Source of the DNA: Penaeus vannamei | Lineage: Eukaryota > Arthropoda > Malacostraca > Decapoda > Penaeidae | Length of the DNA: 10,000 nt | Direction of reading: 5' to 3' | Assembly (NCBI RefSeq): GCF_042767895.1 | Contig: NC_091582.1 | Span: 22,346,016 to 22,356,015, forward strand | Program-made: the position numbers and the translations under genes | Part shown: in pieces, positions 1 to 7,925 of the stretch | How the letters are laid out: each line of letters opens with the position of its first letter | How positions within the stretch are numbered: position 1 is the stretch's first letter | The notes under the pieces: generated by a model | Seen by the model: only the letters and a program-made list of their open reading frames with translations | What the model was told of the DNA's origin: nothing | The model's database searches: none

Positions 1-322
1 TTTTGCTCGTGAAAGAGTCTGTTGGGTGTTTCTCATTAATGTATATAAATTGTTTAGTGTCACTATGGAGAAATTGAATCATCGGCGTACTGCACTGAGA
101 AGCAGTTATGAGTTATGGTGGATGAATCATCTATGGAAATTGTGAAAAGGACCTAAAACAGATCTTTGTGGAACACCAAAAGATACTGGTTGTTTTGAGG
201 ACATAGTTTAATTGTTACCGATTGGATCCTTATACCTGTCATATTTTTCTTAATCTTCATGAACTTGTCAGATTGATTTTGATGATTTTGTCATATCATT
301 TAGGTCACCAAACATAATTTGC
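1..322. other. Unique AT-rich sequence, no gene seen
   Basis: Non-repetitive sequence leading into the microsatellite cluster. No frame stays open long enough to argue for an exon, and no splice-flanked coding block was seen. A short plus-strand frame at 149-208 is open for about 20 codons (it includes GPKTDLCGTP) between two stops. It could be a fragment of an old coding element, but nothing else supports that. Confidence 0.5.
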
Positions 323-1219
<897 letters not shown>

Positions 1220-1292
1220 GTATGTATGAAATGCTTGTTATGCTTATCTGTCTTCTATAGGATGTGAAAATATCATGTATATTTTCTTTACT

Positions 1293-1298
1293 TTTATT
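1293..1298 (-). terminator. Candidate poly(A) signal AATAAA for the minus-strand peptide gene
   Basis: The minus strand reads AATAAA here, about 260 bases past the stop codon at 1557-1559. If the strong donor at 1534/1533 is used, this signal would lie in a final, wholly non-coding exon. AATAAA is common in AT-rich DNA, so position is the only support. Confidence 0.35.
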
Positions 1299-1527
1299 AT
1301 AAAAAATATATGCTGATGTCTATACAATCGTGAAACGTTCTTGAAGCATTCGTTCCATTTCTCTGGGATCTGATAAATGAGAAAAAATCATGGAGTAGCT
1401 TAGGGGATAAACCTCCACAATTAAGAAAAAAATCCAGGCCACTGCTCTTTAGTCAGACGTTTCCATGTAACACTGCAAGCTACAATCAGATGGTATTTTG
1501 CAATAACTGCAATAAGATTAAGAATCC

Positions 1528-1536
1528 ACTTACCTC
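1528..1536 (-). other. Consensus 5' splice site (GAG|GTAAGT) just after the stop codon
   Basis: On the minus strand GAG ends at 1534 and GTAAGT runs 1533-1528, a full match to the metazoan donor core. It lies 23 bases after the stop of the secreted-peptide frame. That is close enough that a spliced 3' UTR would not be expected to trigger nonsense-mediated decay under the usual distance rule. It may instead end an alternatively read exon 2. The matching acceptor was not identified; several weak AGs exist between 1490 and 1310. Confidence 0.6.
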
Positions 1537-1556
1537 AGTCACATTTAAAGGGAATC

Positions 1557-2051
1557 TCATCTGCCGTAGCCGCCCCGGGAGGCCTTGAGCAGCGCCTCCA
1601 TCCTGCGCAGGCCGCCGCCCCTGGAGCCGAGGGCGTCTCCAACTTCGTCGAGGACTTCGAGGGCGATGCTCCCAGCGGCGCCCGTGGGGGACGCGCCGTC
1701 CTCCACCACGCTCTCCTGGATCCTGTAGAAATTTCCTCGTTATTTCCCGTATCATCATATCATTGCATTGGTATTCTTGCAACAGCCGTAATGTACCAGA
1801 CTATCCAACAAAATTCAGTTTGCAAGAGAAACCCGACACGAAAAACATAATTATGATATTAATAATATCATGACTCACTCGACGTAATTTCCTCCGCGTT
1901 CGGACTCCTCCACCTCGTCCTGTTCCTCGAAGACTTCGGCATTGACTTCGGCGACGTCGTACGAGTGAATCTGCGGCCTCGCCTCCGCCTCCGGCAGAAG
2001 CACTGAGGCGGCGACCAAGAGGCACACAGCGAAGAGAGTCAGTCGATGCAT
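1557..2051 (-). CDS. Two-exon gene for a small secreted prepropeptide, candidate amidated peptide precursor
   Basis: The coding sequence is join(1879-2051, 1557-1722) on the minus strand, 339 bases, 112 residues plus TGA. Exon 1 ends in a GTGAGT donor (1878-1873); exon 2 follows TTTCTACAG ending at 1723. The intron is 156 bases and splits Glu58 (phase 2). Residues 1-24 form a clear signal peptide: MHR, a hydrophobic core (LTLFAVCLLVAASVLL), then PEAEA with Ala at -3 and -1. Mature residues 25 to about 90 are very acidic, with EEQDEVEESE near 42-51. The C-terminus is basic: Arg97-Arg98 is followed by MEALLKASRGGYGR and the stop. Cleavage after Arg98 and removal of Arg112 would expose Gly111 as an amide donor, giving a 12-residue peptide ending in Tyr-amide. 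The only Cys is in the signal peptide, so a disulfide-rich hormone or defensin is excluded. The alternative is an acidic-propiece antimicrobial precursor with a cationic tail. The family is not recognised. The start is chosen because the ATG abuts a 3' splice site and opens the signal peptide. Splice structure is inferred, not tested. Confidence 0.72.
1723..1878 (-). other. Intron 2 of the secreted-peptide gene
   Basis: A phase-2 intron of 156 bases with donor CGA|GTGAGT and acceptor ATTTCTACAG|G. It is AT-rich (ATATTATTAATATC near the donor), in sharp contrast to the GC-rich exons on both sides. That change in composition supports these boundaries. The polypyrimidine stretch before the acceptor is short. 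Confidence 0.7.
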
Positions 2052-2245
2052 CTGTCAAGTAACGAAAATTTGTGACTTTTGAGGCGTCGTTAGATATACT
2101 AATTTATTTATTAGTTTTTCTTTCTTCTATATTTCAATTAAAGTGCATATAATTTGAAAGATAATTTTAACGTTTGTTGTTCCAGACGAAATTGATCGTC
2201 CTCATTGAACCCATTCAGTTCAACGAACGTTTTCCGTTTGTTTAC
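2052..2245 (-). other. 5'-UTR intron of the secreted-peptide gene
   Basis: The donor is CCAAAG|GTAAAC (GT at 2245-2244). The acceptor is TTACTTGACAG ending at 2052, so the ATG at 2051 is the first codon of the next exon. TCTAACG on the minus strand near 2088-2095 fits a branch point about 40 bases before the acceptor. The length of 194 bases and high AT content fit an arthropod short intron. A non-coding first exon followed by a signal-peptide exon is common in arthropod neuropeptide genes. Confidence 0.55.
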
Positions 2246-2330
2246 CTTTGGAGATATTGCCTGTGAAATCTGAGAGTAAAGGGTGGAAGGAGCGCGATGT
2301 TTCCTTGGCTAGGATCCGATCCAACTAACT
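2246..2330 (-). other. Putative non-coding first exon of the secreted-peptide gene
   Basis: This is the stretch between the expected transcription start, about 30 bases below the TATA box, and the GTAAAC donor at 2245. No ATG occurs on the minus strand in this exon, so translation would begin at 2051 after splicing. The upstream boundary is estimated from TATA spacing only. A TCAGG initiator-like motif centred on 2338 is slightly too close to the TATA box for standard spacing. Confidence 0.45.
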
Positions 2331-2352
2331 ATCCACCTGACTCAGGTTGGAG

Positions 2353-2360
2353 CTTATATA
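2353..2360 (-). promoter_or_regulatory. TATA box TATATAAG upstream of the peptide gene
   Basis: The minus strand reads GTATATAAGC here, a full TATAWAAR match, embedded in unique and moderately GC-rich sequence rather than in a microsatellite. It sits about 310 bases before the ATG in genomic terms, and about 115 bases before it once the proposed 5'-UTR intron is removed. Strong TATA boxes are typical of tissue-restricted or hormone-type genes in arthropods. Confidence 0.5.
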
Positions 2361-2439
2361 CACCCGTCCTTGTTCACGTCGACTTTTTGATCGGGCGAAA
2401 AAAAAGTTCACTAAGGATCAGACGGTACATGTGTTTGGT

Positions 2440-3090
2440 GGGGAGAGAGGGGCTAGTGTCATCCCCGTGCTCCCTCGATCCTTCGCTCGACGTCTTCACT
2501 TTCTTCTCTGCTCCTCTTTTGCCCCTCCATGCTTCCAAGGCGGCCGTGCGATCTGCGAGGTCCTTCCCGGAAGGAGAGGAAGGACTTCCCTCTCTGCTGA
2601 GGTTTAGATAAGAAAAGATCCCCAGGACAAGGCGAGAGCAACGTCCGGCCAGCGGATACGGCCTTCGGGGGAGGCAGAGGAGCAAGTTTTTTGGCGCAGT
2701 CGGCGTTGCCATGACAGAGTGCCCGCGAGGACGTGCGCATGCGTGCTCCTTGGGATCATAACGCCCCTTCCCTTCACCCCGCGAACACCTACGACCGCCT
2801 TCCCTTTTCCCGGCGACAGAATAGCACTGTTTCTCTCAGACGCCAAGAGAACCACATAGATTCCCCAGCAACCTTGAATCCTCCGACGTCAGCCCGAAGG
2901 TCCAGCTGTCCTTCGCCGGAGCCAGGGTTGCTCGGGACACCGTTCGAATAGCTCAAGGTCCCCCGAGAATCCACCGCGGTCGGAGTGAGGGAAGGCGTTC
3001 TCCGTGACAGTTATTGGCCAACACTGAGGCCCTGTGCTGTGCGGCCGCCGACAATGAACTCTGCGAAATACAGCGAACGTACTCCAACGA
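2440..3090. other. GC- and CpG-rich unique region, no confident gene
   Basis: This stretch is visibly richer in G+C and CpG than everything around it and has no simple repeats. Open frames of 60-110 codons exist on both strands (for example plus 2733-2951 and minus 2889-3176), but none shows a domain, signal peptide, or splice-consistent continuation that I can defend. A minus-strand acceptor-like site (GTATTTCGCAG) occurs near 3067. It could be a promoter or CpG-rich regulatory region, or an exon of a gene whose other parts are not recognised. Confidence 0.4.
2734..2745. promoter_or_regulatory. NRF1/Ewg-like palindromic site TGCGCATGCGTG
   Basis: The site matches the NRF1 consensus YGCGCAYGCGCR at 11 of 12 positions; the T in the final CGT is the mismatch. 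NRF1 (erect wing in Drosophila) binds this palindrome in CpG-rich promoters. The location in the most CpG-rich part of the window makes chance less likely, but binding is inferred only. Confidence 0.35.
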
Positions 3091-3538
3091 AGGCAGAGAC
3101 AATGAAAGAGAAAAGAACTCAGAAATATGTGGATAAAATTAGTGTTCTTAAAGTGTGTACTTAAGAGTGACGACAACAGTATGGGGAACTCTAATCTAAC
3201 TTGACAAAGCTACCAAAGGAAACAGTGAGTTACTGTTATTACTGCAGTCATACTTTGTAACTGTATCAACATGGATTATTAGGTCTTCCATAGTAGTTGC
3301 AAAGATAGTCTGAAAACGTATCGGAATCCACAAGACAAGTAGCTAGCGTTTTGGTTATTTTTGCGCTCTGGTGTCATTCGTCGTCAAGCCAGTGGTCTTC
3401 AATAGTGGCTTGAAAAGAATCGAAAATCCTCCCAACAGAAAGGCACCAAAAGCAGGACCAATTGAAATTATAAACGTTTTTTTTATTTTTTAGGTAGTAC
3501 TATAATTCTTATTAGGATTGATGTTAACAAAAAATAAC

Positions 3539-3540
<2 letters not shown>
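3091..3540. other. Unique AT-rich sequence, no gene seen
   Basis: Ordinary non-repetitive sequence between the CpG-rich region and the next microsatellite. No coding frame, RNA gene or repeat family was recognised. It could be intronic or intergenic. Confidence 0.5.
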
Positions 3541-3636
<96 letters not shown>

Positions 3637-3646
3637 TGTTATATAT

Positions 3647-3727
<81 letters not shown>
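3541..3727. repeat. Compound microsatellite (TA)n-(TG)n-(GA)n
   Basis: (TA)n at 3541-3592, (TG)n at 3593-3639 with one TA interruption, a short (TA)n, then an almost perfect (GA)n of 39 units at 3650-3727. Three different dinucleotides are joined end to end in one tract. Tyr-Ile, Cys-Val and Arg-Glu frames across it are artefacts. Confidence 0.97.
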
Positions 3728-3730
<3 letters not shown>

Positions 3731-3895
3731 CCGGGGGGAGGGGAGGGAGAGAAGGAGAGAAGGAGAGACGAGGGGAAGCAGACAAAGAGAGAGAATGAAA
3801 AAGAGAGGAGGAAGGAAGAGAGAGAGAGGAAAAAAAAGAAAGCGAAAGAGAAAGAGAGATAGACAGAGGGAGAAAGAAAGAAAGAAGAGGAAAAC
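3728..3895 (+). repeat. Degenerate purine (GGAGA/GAAAG) tract
   Basis: The (GA)n decays into about 170 bases of nearly pure purine on the plus strand with few pyrimidines. It includes a G-rich core (six-, four- and three-base G runs near 3732-3748). Mirror-like purine tracts of this kind can adopt triplex structures. Not coding. Confidence 0.85.
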
Positions 3896-3914
3896 AAGTA
3901 TAAAATTGACTTAC

Positions 3915-3955
3915 CTGCATTATCGTTAACGGTTTCCATGGCAACATCCCTTCAC
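3915..3955 (-). other. Candidate small exon bounded by good splice sites (minus strand)
   Basis: A minus-strand stretch of 41 bases between TTTGAGTGCAG (acceptor, ending 3956) and ATGCAG|GTAAGTC (donor, GT at 3914-3913). The donor is a full consensus. One frame is open (EGMLPWKPLTIMQ). Another starts at an ATG in strong Kozak context (TTGCCATGG, ATG at 3939-3937) and gives eight codons to the donor. No joining partner could be shown. Splicing to an acceptor near 3067 reaches a stop after about 16 codons. Treat as possible, not established. Confidence 0.25.
3932..3945. promoter_or_regulatory. RFX X-box-like near-palindrome GTTTCCATGGCAAC
   Basis: This is a 14-base inverted repeat of two RFX half-sites (GTTTCC / GGCAAC) and fits the X-box consensus GTTNCCATGGNAAC. 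In animals RFX factors bind it at ciliary and some neuronal genes. It lies in unique sequence close to a strong splice donor. The core CCATGG also supplies a Kozak ATG on the minus strand, so the match could have another cause. Confidence 0.45.
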
Positions 3956-4009
3956 CTGCACTCAAAGCAGCTGAAGAATAATATATTACCTGAATTTACT
4001 GTTATTCTT

Positions 4010-4985
4010 GATCATCAATACTGTTGTTGTCATCATTATGATTATGAACTTTATAATCACCGTTATTGTTATCATCATCGACATAGTCATCGTCAACAGC
4101 ATTGTTATCATGATGGTTATTATAGATACTGATTGTTAATGCTATTCTTCTTATTATCATCACTACTGCAGTCGCTATCATCATTATTGCTGTAAGTTAT
4201 GATAATGATGATAATTATAATGATATTATTAGTCATTGTCATTATCATTATCGCTATCATTATCATGTAATTATTATCATTATAATTGCTTTTGTTGTCA
4301 TAATCACCATCATTATTAATATCATTGTTATTATTATTATCATTAACATTATCATTATTGTTGTTATTATTATTATTATTATTATTATTGTCAACATTAT
4401 AGATTATTGATATTATTATCATCATCATCATTATTATTATCATTATTGTTATTATTAACATTATCATTATTATTATTAACATTATCATTATTAATATTAT
4501 CACAATTAGAATTATTGTTATCATAAGCATCATTTTCACTACCTTTTCGGACATTACCATCATTATTATTAACATCATTGTTGCTGTTGTTGTTATTATT
4601 GATATCATTATCATTATCATTATTGTACTATTATTAATATTATTATTATCACCATCGTTATTATTATATCATTATTATCATCATCATCATCATTGTCAAC
4701 ATCATTATCTTTATCGTCATCTCACTGTCAACATTAAGTTATTACATTCTTAACTCCATACGTGACATCATTATAATATTCACATTTATCATTATCATTA
4801 TCTATTATGACTACTACGATTACTCTTGTTACTATTACTGATGTTATTATAATTATCATTATTATCATTATCATATGATTATCATGGTGTTGATCATGAT
4901 CATCGTCATCTTTTTCGCCGTCATAATCATCATTCCGGTCAATATCAATATCTTCATTTTTATTATAATTATTATCCTTTGTTCA
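4010..4985 (+). repeat. Degenerate ATT/ATC trinucleotide field
   Basis: About 975 bases built from ATT, ATC, GTT and AAC triplets, rich in T on the plus strand. It has short purer runs such as (ATT)n near 4365-4390 and (ATC)n near 4415-4430. A local unit containing TTAACATTATCATTATTA recurs with 21-base spacing near 4455 and 4477. The Ile/Met/Asn-rich minus-strand frame at 4120-4620 is an artefact of the triplets. A few non-repeat islands occur, for example near 4730-4770. Confidence 0.92.
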
Positions 4986-6411
4986 CTGTTAAAGTAAAAT
5001 CGGCGAGTCTGGCCCGCCAGTGTACTTAGAGACACTTAAATTTTCGTTTTTTAGTCAACAGAAGCAAAAGGGATGAACGAATGCCGATAATCCTCTTTGA
5101 TAGGATCGAATCCCTTGCTATAGAATGCGGATAGCCACAGAAACCGGATCCCGTATTTCGCTCCCGATGTTCACTTCTCGGCCAGCGCGACCGCTACCAC
5201 GGAATTAATATTCTTGGCATGCGTCCCATAATGTCAAAGTCAAAGTCACACCAAGCCTTCAAACGCGTTGAAACCCACATGCCAGTCTGACGTCATTAAC
5301 ATTCATATTATTACAGTTAAGACAAGGACTTTCGCGGGAAACTCTGGCTAACGAAACGAAGTTCAGTGCAAAAGGCAGCGGGCGGAAGGACAACATGTCT
5401 TGCCAGAAAGTTTGGATTGTCTTGAAGGTTCTGGAATCTATGAGTCAATTCCTCTTTGTTTTGTTCACTTTGCCTGCTACCCATTAAGAGAACTCGACGC
5501 CAAACGTGATTCGATTCGACGCAGTTAAATCGTCGAGCTTTTGTAACTGTGACAACGGAACTATCGACCGTGAAAGCAAGGTCAGGGGGCATTATGCAGG
5601 CGACGATGACTGTGGAGTTCTCGCTCTTTTTCTCTTTCTTTCGAAGGTCGCCCGCTAATGAGAATAGGTAATCCCGCCTCCTGGGTTTGGTGGCTTCTTG
5701 CAGTACCCTGCGTGTGTGGGTTTTGTCCGCGCGTTTGGAGATTTTAGCGTGGATTCGTATACATTGGTTTGGTCGGTTGGTTGTATAGGCCTATAGGAAT
5801 TTGGCAGTGTCCTTACGTCTGTTCATGTTTAGTTGTGTGTACGTATTTGCTTGCTTGCTTGTGTGAAAATGTATGCATGTATAGGCAGTGCACACTGTGA
5901 GTCGAGAGCAGAAAAAAAATAGAAAAGAAATACAGAAAACCAGCGATGAATAGGAAATACAGACAAATTTAAAAAACAGAGATGGAGATGAAGCCCTTTC
6001 GGACAACACCTGAGGTCAGTTGATCCTTGGCAGTGTTAGACGAGAGGTGTAGGCAAGCAGGTAGGTTCCGAAGCAGCCTTGAGGACCAAATCTTGAAATT
6101 CCAAGTTCTTGCCACCGATACATAAAAAAGATGCAAAAAGTGGCTAGATCTTGTGTTCTTATATAATACTGAATATAATATCCGCTTGCAATGAATCCCC
6201 TAATCTGTCATAGGTTACTTTATAATCATACCTGCACCATAAATTTACTTTGACGATGAAACGAGTTAATGAGCAAAGTGGCGGAACAAAAGGGATTTCT
6301 TACATACAGTTTGCTAGGCCTACCCACGTCAACCACTAACATTACGTGGATTTTTAAAATTCATAATTACATCGCCAATTTGAATATACATCCTCATTAC
6401 GCTGTAAATAA
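4986..6411. other. Unique sequence, no confident gene
   Basis: Over 1.4 kb of mostly non-repetitive DNA. The longest frame of mixed composition is minus 5317-5592 (91 codons, no signal peptide, domain or splice context recognised). Short oddities include an AAAGTC tandem pair at 5236-5247 and (TTGC)3 near 5848-5860. Nothing here can be named as a gene. Confidence 0.5.
5100..5215 (-). mobile_element. Possible decayed tRNA-derived SINE head
   Basis: The minus strand reads GTGGTAGCGGTCGCGCTGG near 5202-5184, which resembles a tRNA D-arm and A box. TTCGATCC follows at about 5110-5103, close to the B-box core. The spacing is compatible with a tRNA-like RNA polymerase III promoter. However, the T-arm stem does not pair and no cloverleaf can be drawn, so it is not a tRNA gene. 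No poly(A) or tail repeat was identified. Confidence 0.2.
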
Positions 6412-6455
6412 ACAGATAGACAGATAAATAGATAAATAGATAAATAAAATAAAAA
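6412..6455. repeat. Short GATA/AATA tetranucleotide repeat
   Basis: ATAGACAGATAAATAGATAA-type repeats followed by AAATA units on the plus strand, about 44 bases. A small imperfect tetranucleotide microsatellite in otherwise unique DNA. Confidence 0.8.
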
Positions 6456-6794
6456 TGAAATATGCCGTAAATTTGATTACAAAAGTGAATTGTAGTCCTC
6501 ACTTCATCTATATTTACACACGGCAATTTAGTCTCAAGCCACCGTATCCAGCATTCACAGGTAGGCAAGAATGGACATGTCACCCCTTAGGACTGGAACT
6601 ACCGTGAGGAAACAACCGAATTGGCCAAACTACACCGTAGAGGAGAGAAATGGGACTGGGAGGGTGGGGGTGAGGGAAAAAATAGCTTCACTGGGCAACT
6701 ATACATCGGAATTCGAAACATCATATTTGATAATTCAGTTTATAGAATGTGATTTAAAATAAATTGATGGCGATAATCATACTGTTGATGATAA

Positions 6795-6798
<4 letters not shown>
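6456..6798. other. Unique sequence, no gene seen
   Basis: Non-repetitive sequence before the (GA)n block. A 63-codon plus frame at 6571-6762 has mixed composition but no signal peptide, domain or splice support, and is probably chance. Confidence 0.5.

Positions 6799-6872
<74 letters not shown>
6799..6872 (+). repeat. (GA)n microsatellite with one interruption
   Basis: About 37 AG units, broken only by one C at 6831. Confidence 0.97.
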
Positions 6873-6873
<1 letters not shown>

Positions 6874-6960
6874 AAATTATAAAATGAGATGTTCACATTA
6901 TTATCAATTGTATTGTTTGGCTTTGTATTGAAATGCCTGATACCACTGACAACTTCTCAT

Positions 6961-6963
<3 letters not shown>

Positions 6964-6999
<36 letters not shown>

Positions 7000-7145
7000 T
7001 GTGTGTAGAAAAGAGAGAGAGAGTACGAGTTTGTTTGCATGTATTTGAAAGAGAGAGACAGACACATACATACAGACAGAGACAGAGGCATTGACACAAA
7101 GAGAGAAACATAAAAAACAGAAGCCAGAGAGAAAGAGAGATGCAA
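6964..7145 (+). repeat. (GA)n microsatellite and GA/GACA-rich tail
   Basis: (AG)n at 6964-6996, then shorter (GA) runs at 7013-7024 and 7049-7057, followed by GACAGA, CATACATA and GAGAAA motifs to about 7145. The plus strand is purine-rich, opposite to the pyrimidine tract that begins 40 bases later. Confidence 0.85.
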
Positions 7146-7184
7146 AACTAAAACAAGACTCGAAACTAGTGAATCATCTATCCC

Positions 7185-7800
7185 CGGCCCCCCTCCCTTC
7201 TCCTCCTTCTCCCTCCATCCCCCTTTCCCCTTCCCCCTCCATCCCCCTTTCGCCCTCCTCCTCCTCCTCCTCCCCCCTTCCTCCTCTACCTTCGCCACTC
7301 CCCCTTCCTCCTTCCTCCATCCCCCTTCCTCCTCCTCCTCTCTCCTTTCTCCTCCTCGTCCTCCTACTCCTCCTCCTTCCTCCTCTACCTCCGCCCCTTC
7401 CCCCTCCATCCCCCTTTCCCCTTCCTCCTCCTCCTCTACCTCCGCCCCTTCCTCCCCCTTCCTCCATCCCCCTCCATCCCCCTTTCCCCCTCCTCCTCCT
7501 CCTCCCCCCTTCCTCCTCTACCTCCGCCACTCCCCCTTCCTCCTTCCTCCATCCCCCTTCCTCCTCCTCTCTCCTTTCTCCTTCTCCTCCTCCTACTCCT
7601 CCTCCTTCCTCCTCTACCTCCGCCCCTTCCCCCTCCATCCCCCTTTCCCCTTCCTCCTCCTCCTCCCCCTTCCTCCTCTACCTCCGCCCCTTCCCCCCCC
7701 CTTCCTCCCCCTCCATCCCCCATCCCCCTTCCCTCCTTCAAACCCCCTATCCTTTTTCCTCTTTCCCATCCCCCTCCCCCTCCCCCTCTCTCCCCTCTCG
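7185..7800 (+). repeat. Polypyrimidine tract with internal duplication of about 230 bases
   Basis: Roughly 615 bases of almost unbroken C/T on the plus strand, made of CTC, TTCC and CCCCCTCCAT modules. The module CCTCTACCTYCGCCACTCCC occurs at 7283 and again at 7515. The module CCTCTACCTCCGCCCCTTCC occurs at 7382 and 7611. These offsets of 229-232 bases show a tandem duplication inside the tract, with small indels since. It is open as a Pro/Ser/Leu-rich frame on plus and as Gly/Glu/Arg-rich frames on minus. These are composition artefacts with no domain, sensible start context or splice support. Confidence 0.9.
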
Positions 7801-7925
7801 ACCTTCACGCTTTGAGGAAAAGTCGGGCTCATTTCCTCATATCTAACGGACACGTAACAATCTCCAGGTGATCAACGTAGCGGGTATACAATGCGTTGTT
7901 TATGTAACTTGTATGTGTTAAGGAT

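Noticed and set aside
1486..1782. 98-codon Arg/Gly-rich minus-strand frame
   Set aside because: It is the wrong frame over exon 2 of the split gene. Its start lies in the intron and its Arg/Pro-rich composition comes from GC-rich codons read out of phase.
1801..2058. 85-codon minus-strand frame starting in the 5'-UTR intron
   Set aside because: Out of phase with the signal-peptide frame, and it runs through the GTGAGT donor into the intron.
2297..3176. Overlapping 60-110 codon frames on both strands in the CpG-rich region
   Set aside because: No recognisable domains, signal peptides or consistent splice links. Long frames are expected by chance where G+C is high.
3490..3965. Arg-Glu / Ser-Leu frames over the (GA)n tract
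   Set aside because: Microsatellite translation artefacts. The only non-repeat part is treated separately as a possible small exon.
4120..4620. 166-codon Ile/Met/Asn-rich minus frame
   Set aside because: Pure ATT/ATC triplet periodicity. The triplets keep one frame open without selection.
5236..5248. AAAGTC tandem pair resembling a nuclear-receptor direct repeat
   Set aside because: The repeat period is 6 with no spacer and the half-sites deviate from AGGTCA, so there is no good reason to call a response element.
5317..5592. 91-codon minus frame with mixed composition
   Set aside because: It looks less artefactual than the repeat frames, but no family, signal peptide or splice context could be recognised. 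One such frame is expected by chance in this much unique DNA.
7091..7846. 251-codon Pro/Ser/Leu-rich plus frame, the longest in the window
   Set aside because: C/T-only DNA cannot form stop codons, so length carries no information. The internal duplication offsets (229 and 232) are not both multiples of three, so the frame is not preserved between copies.
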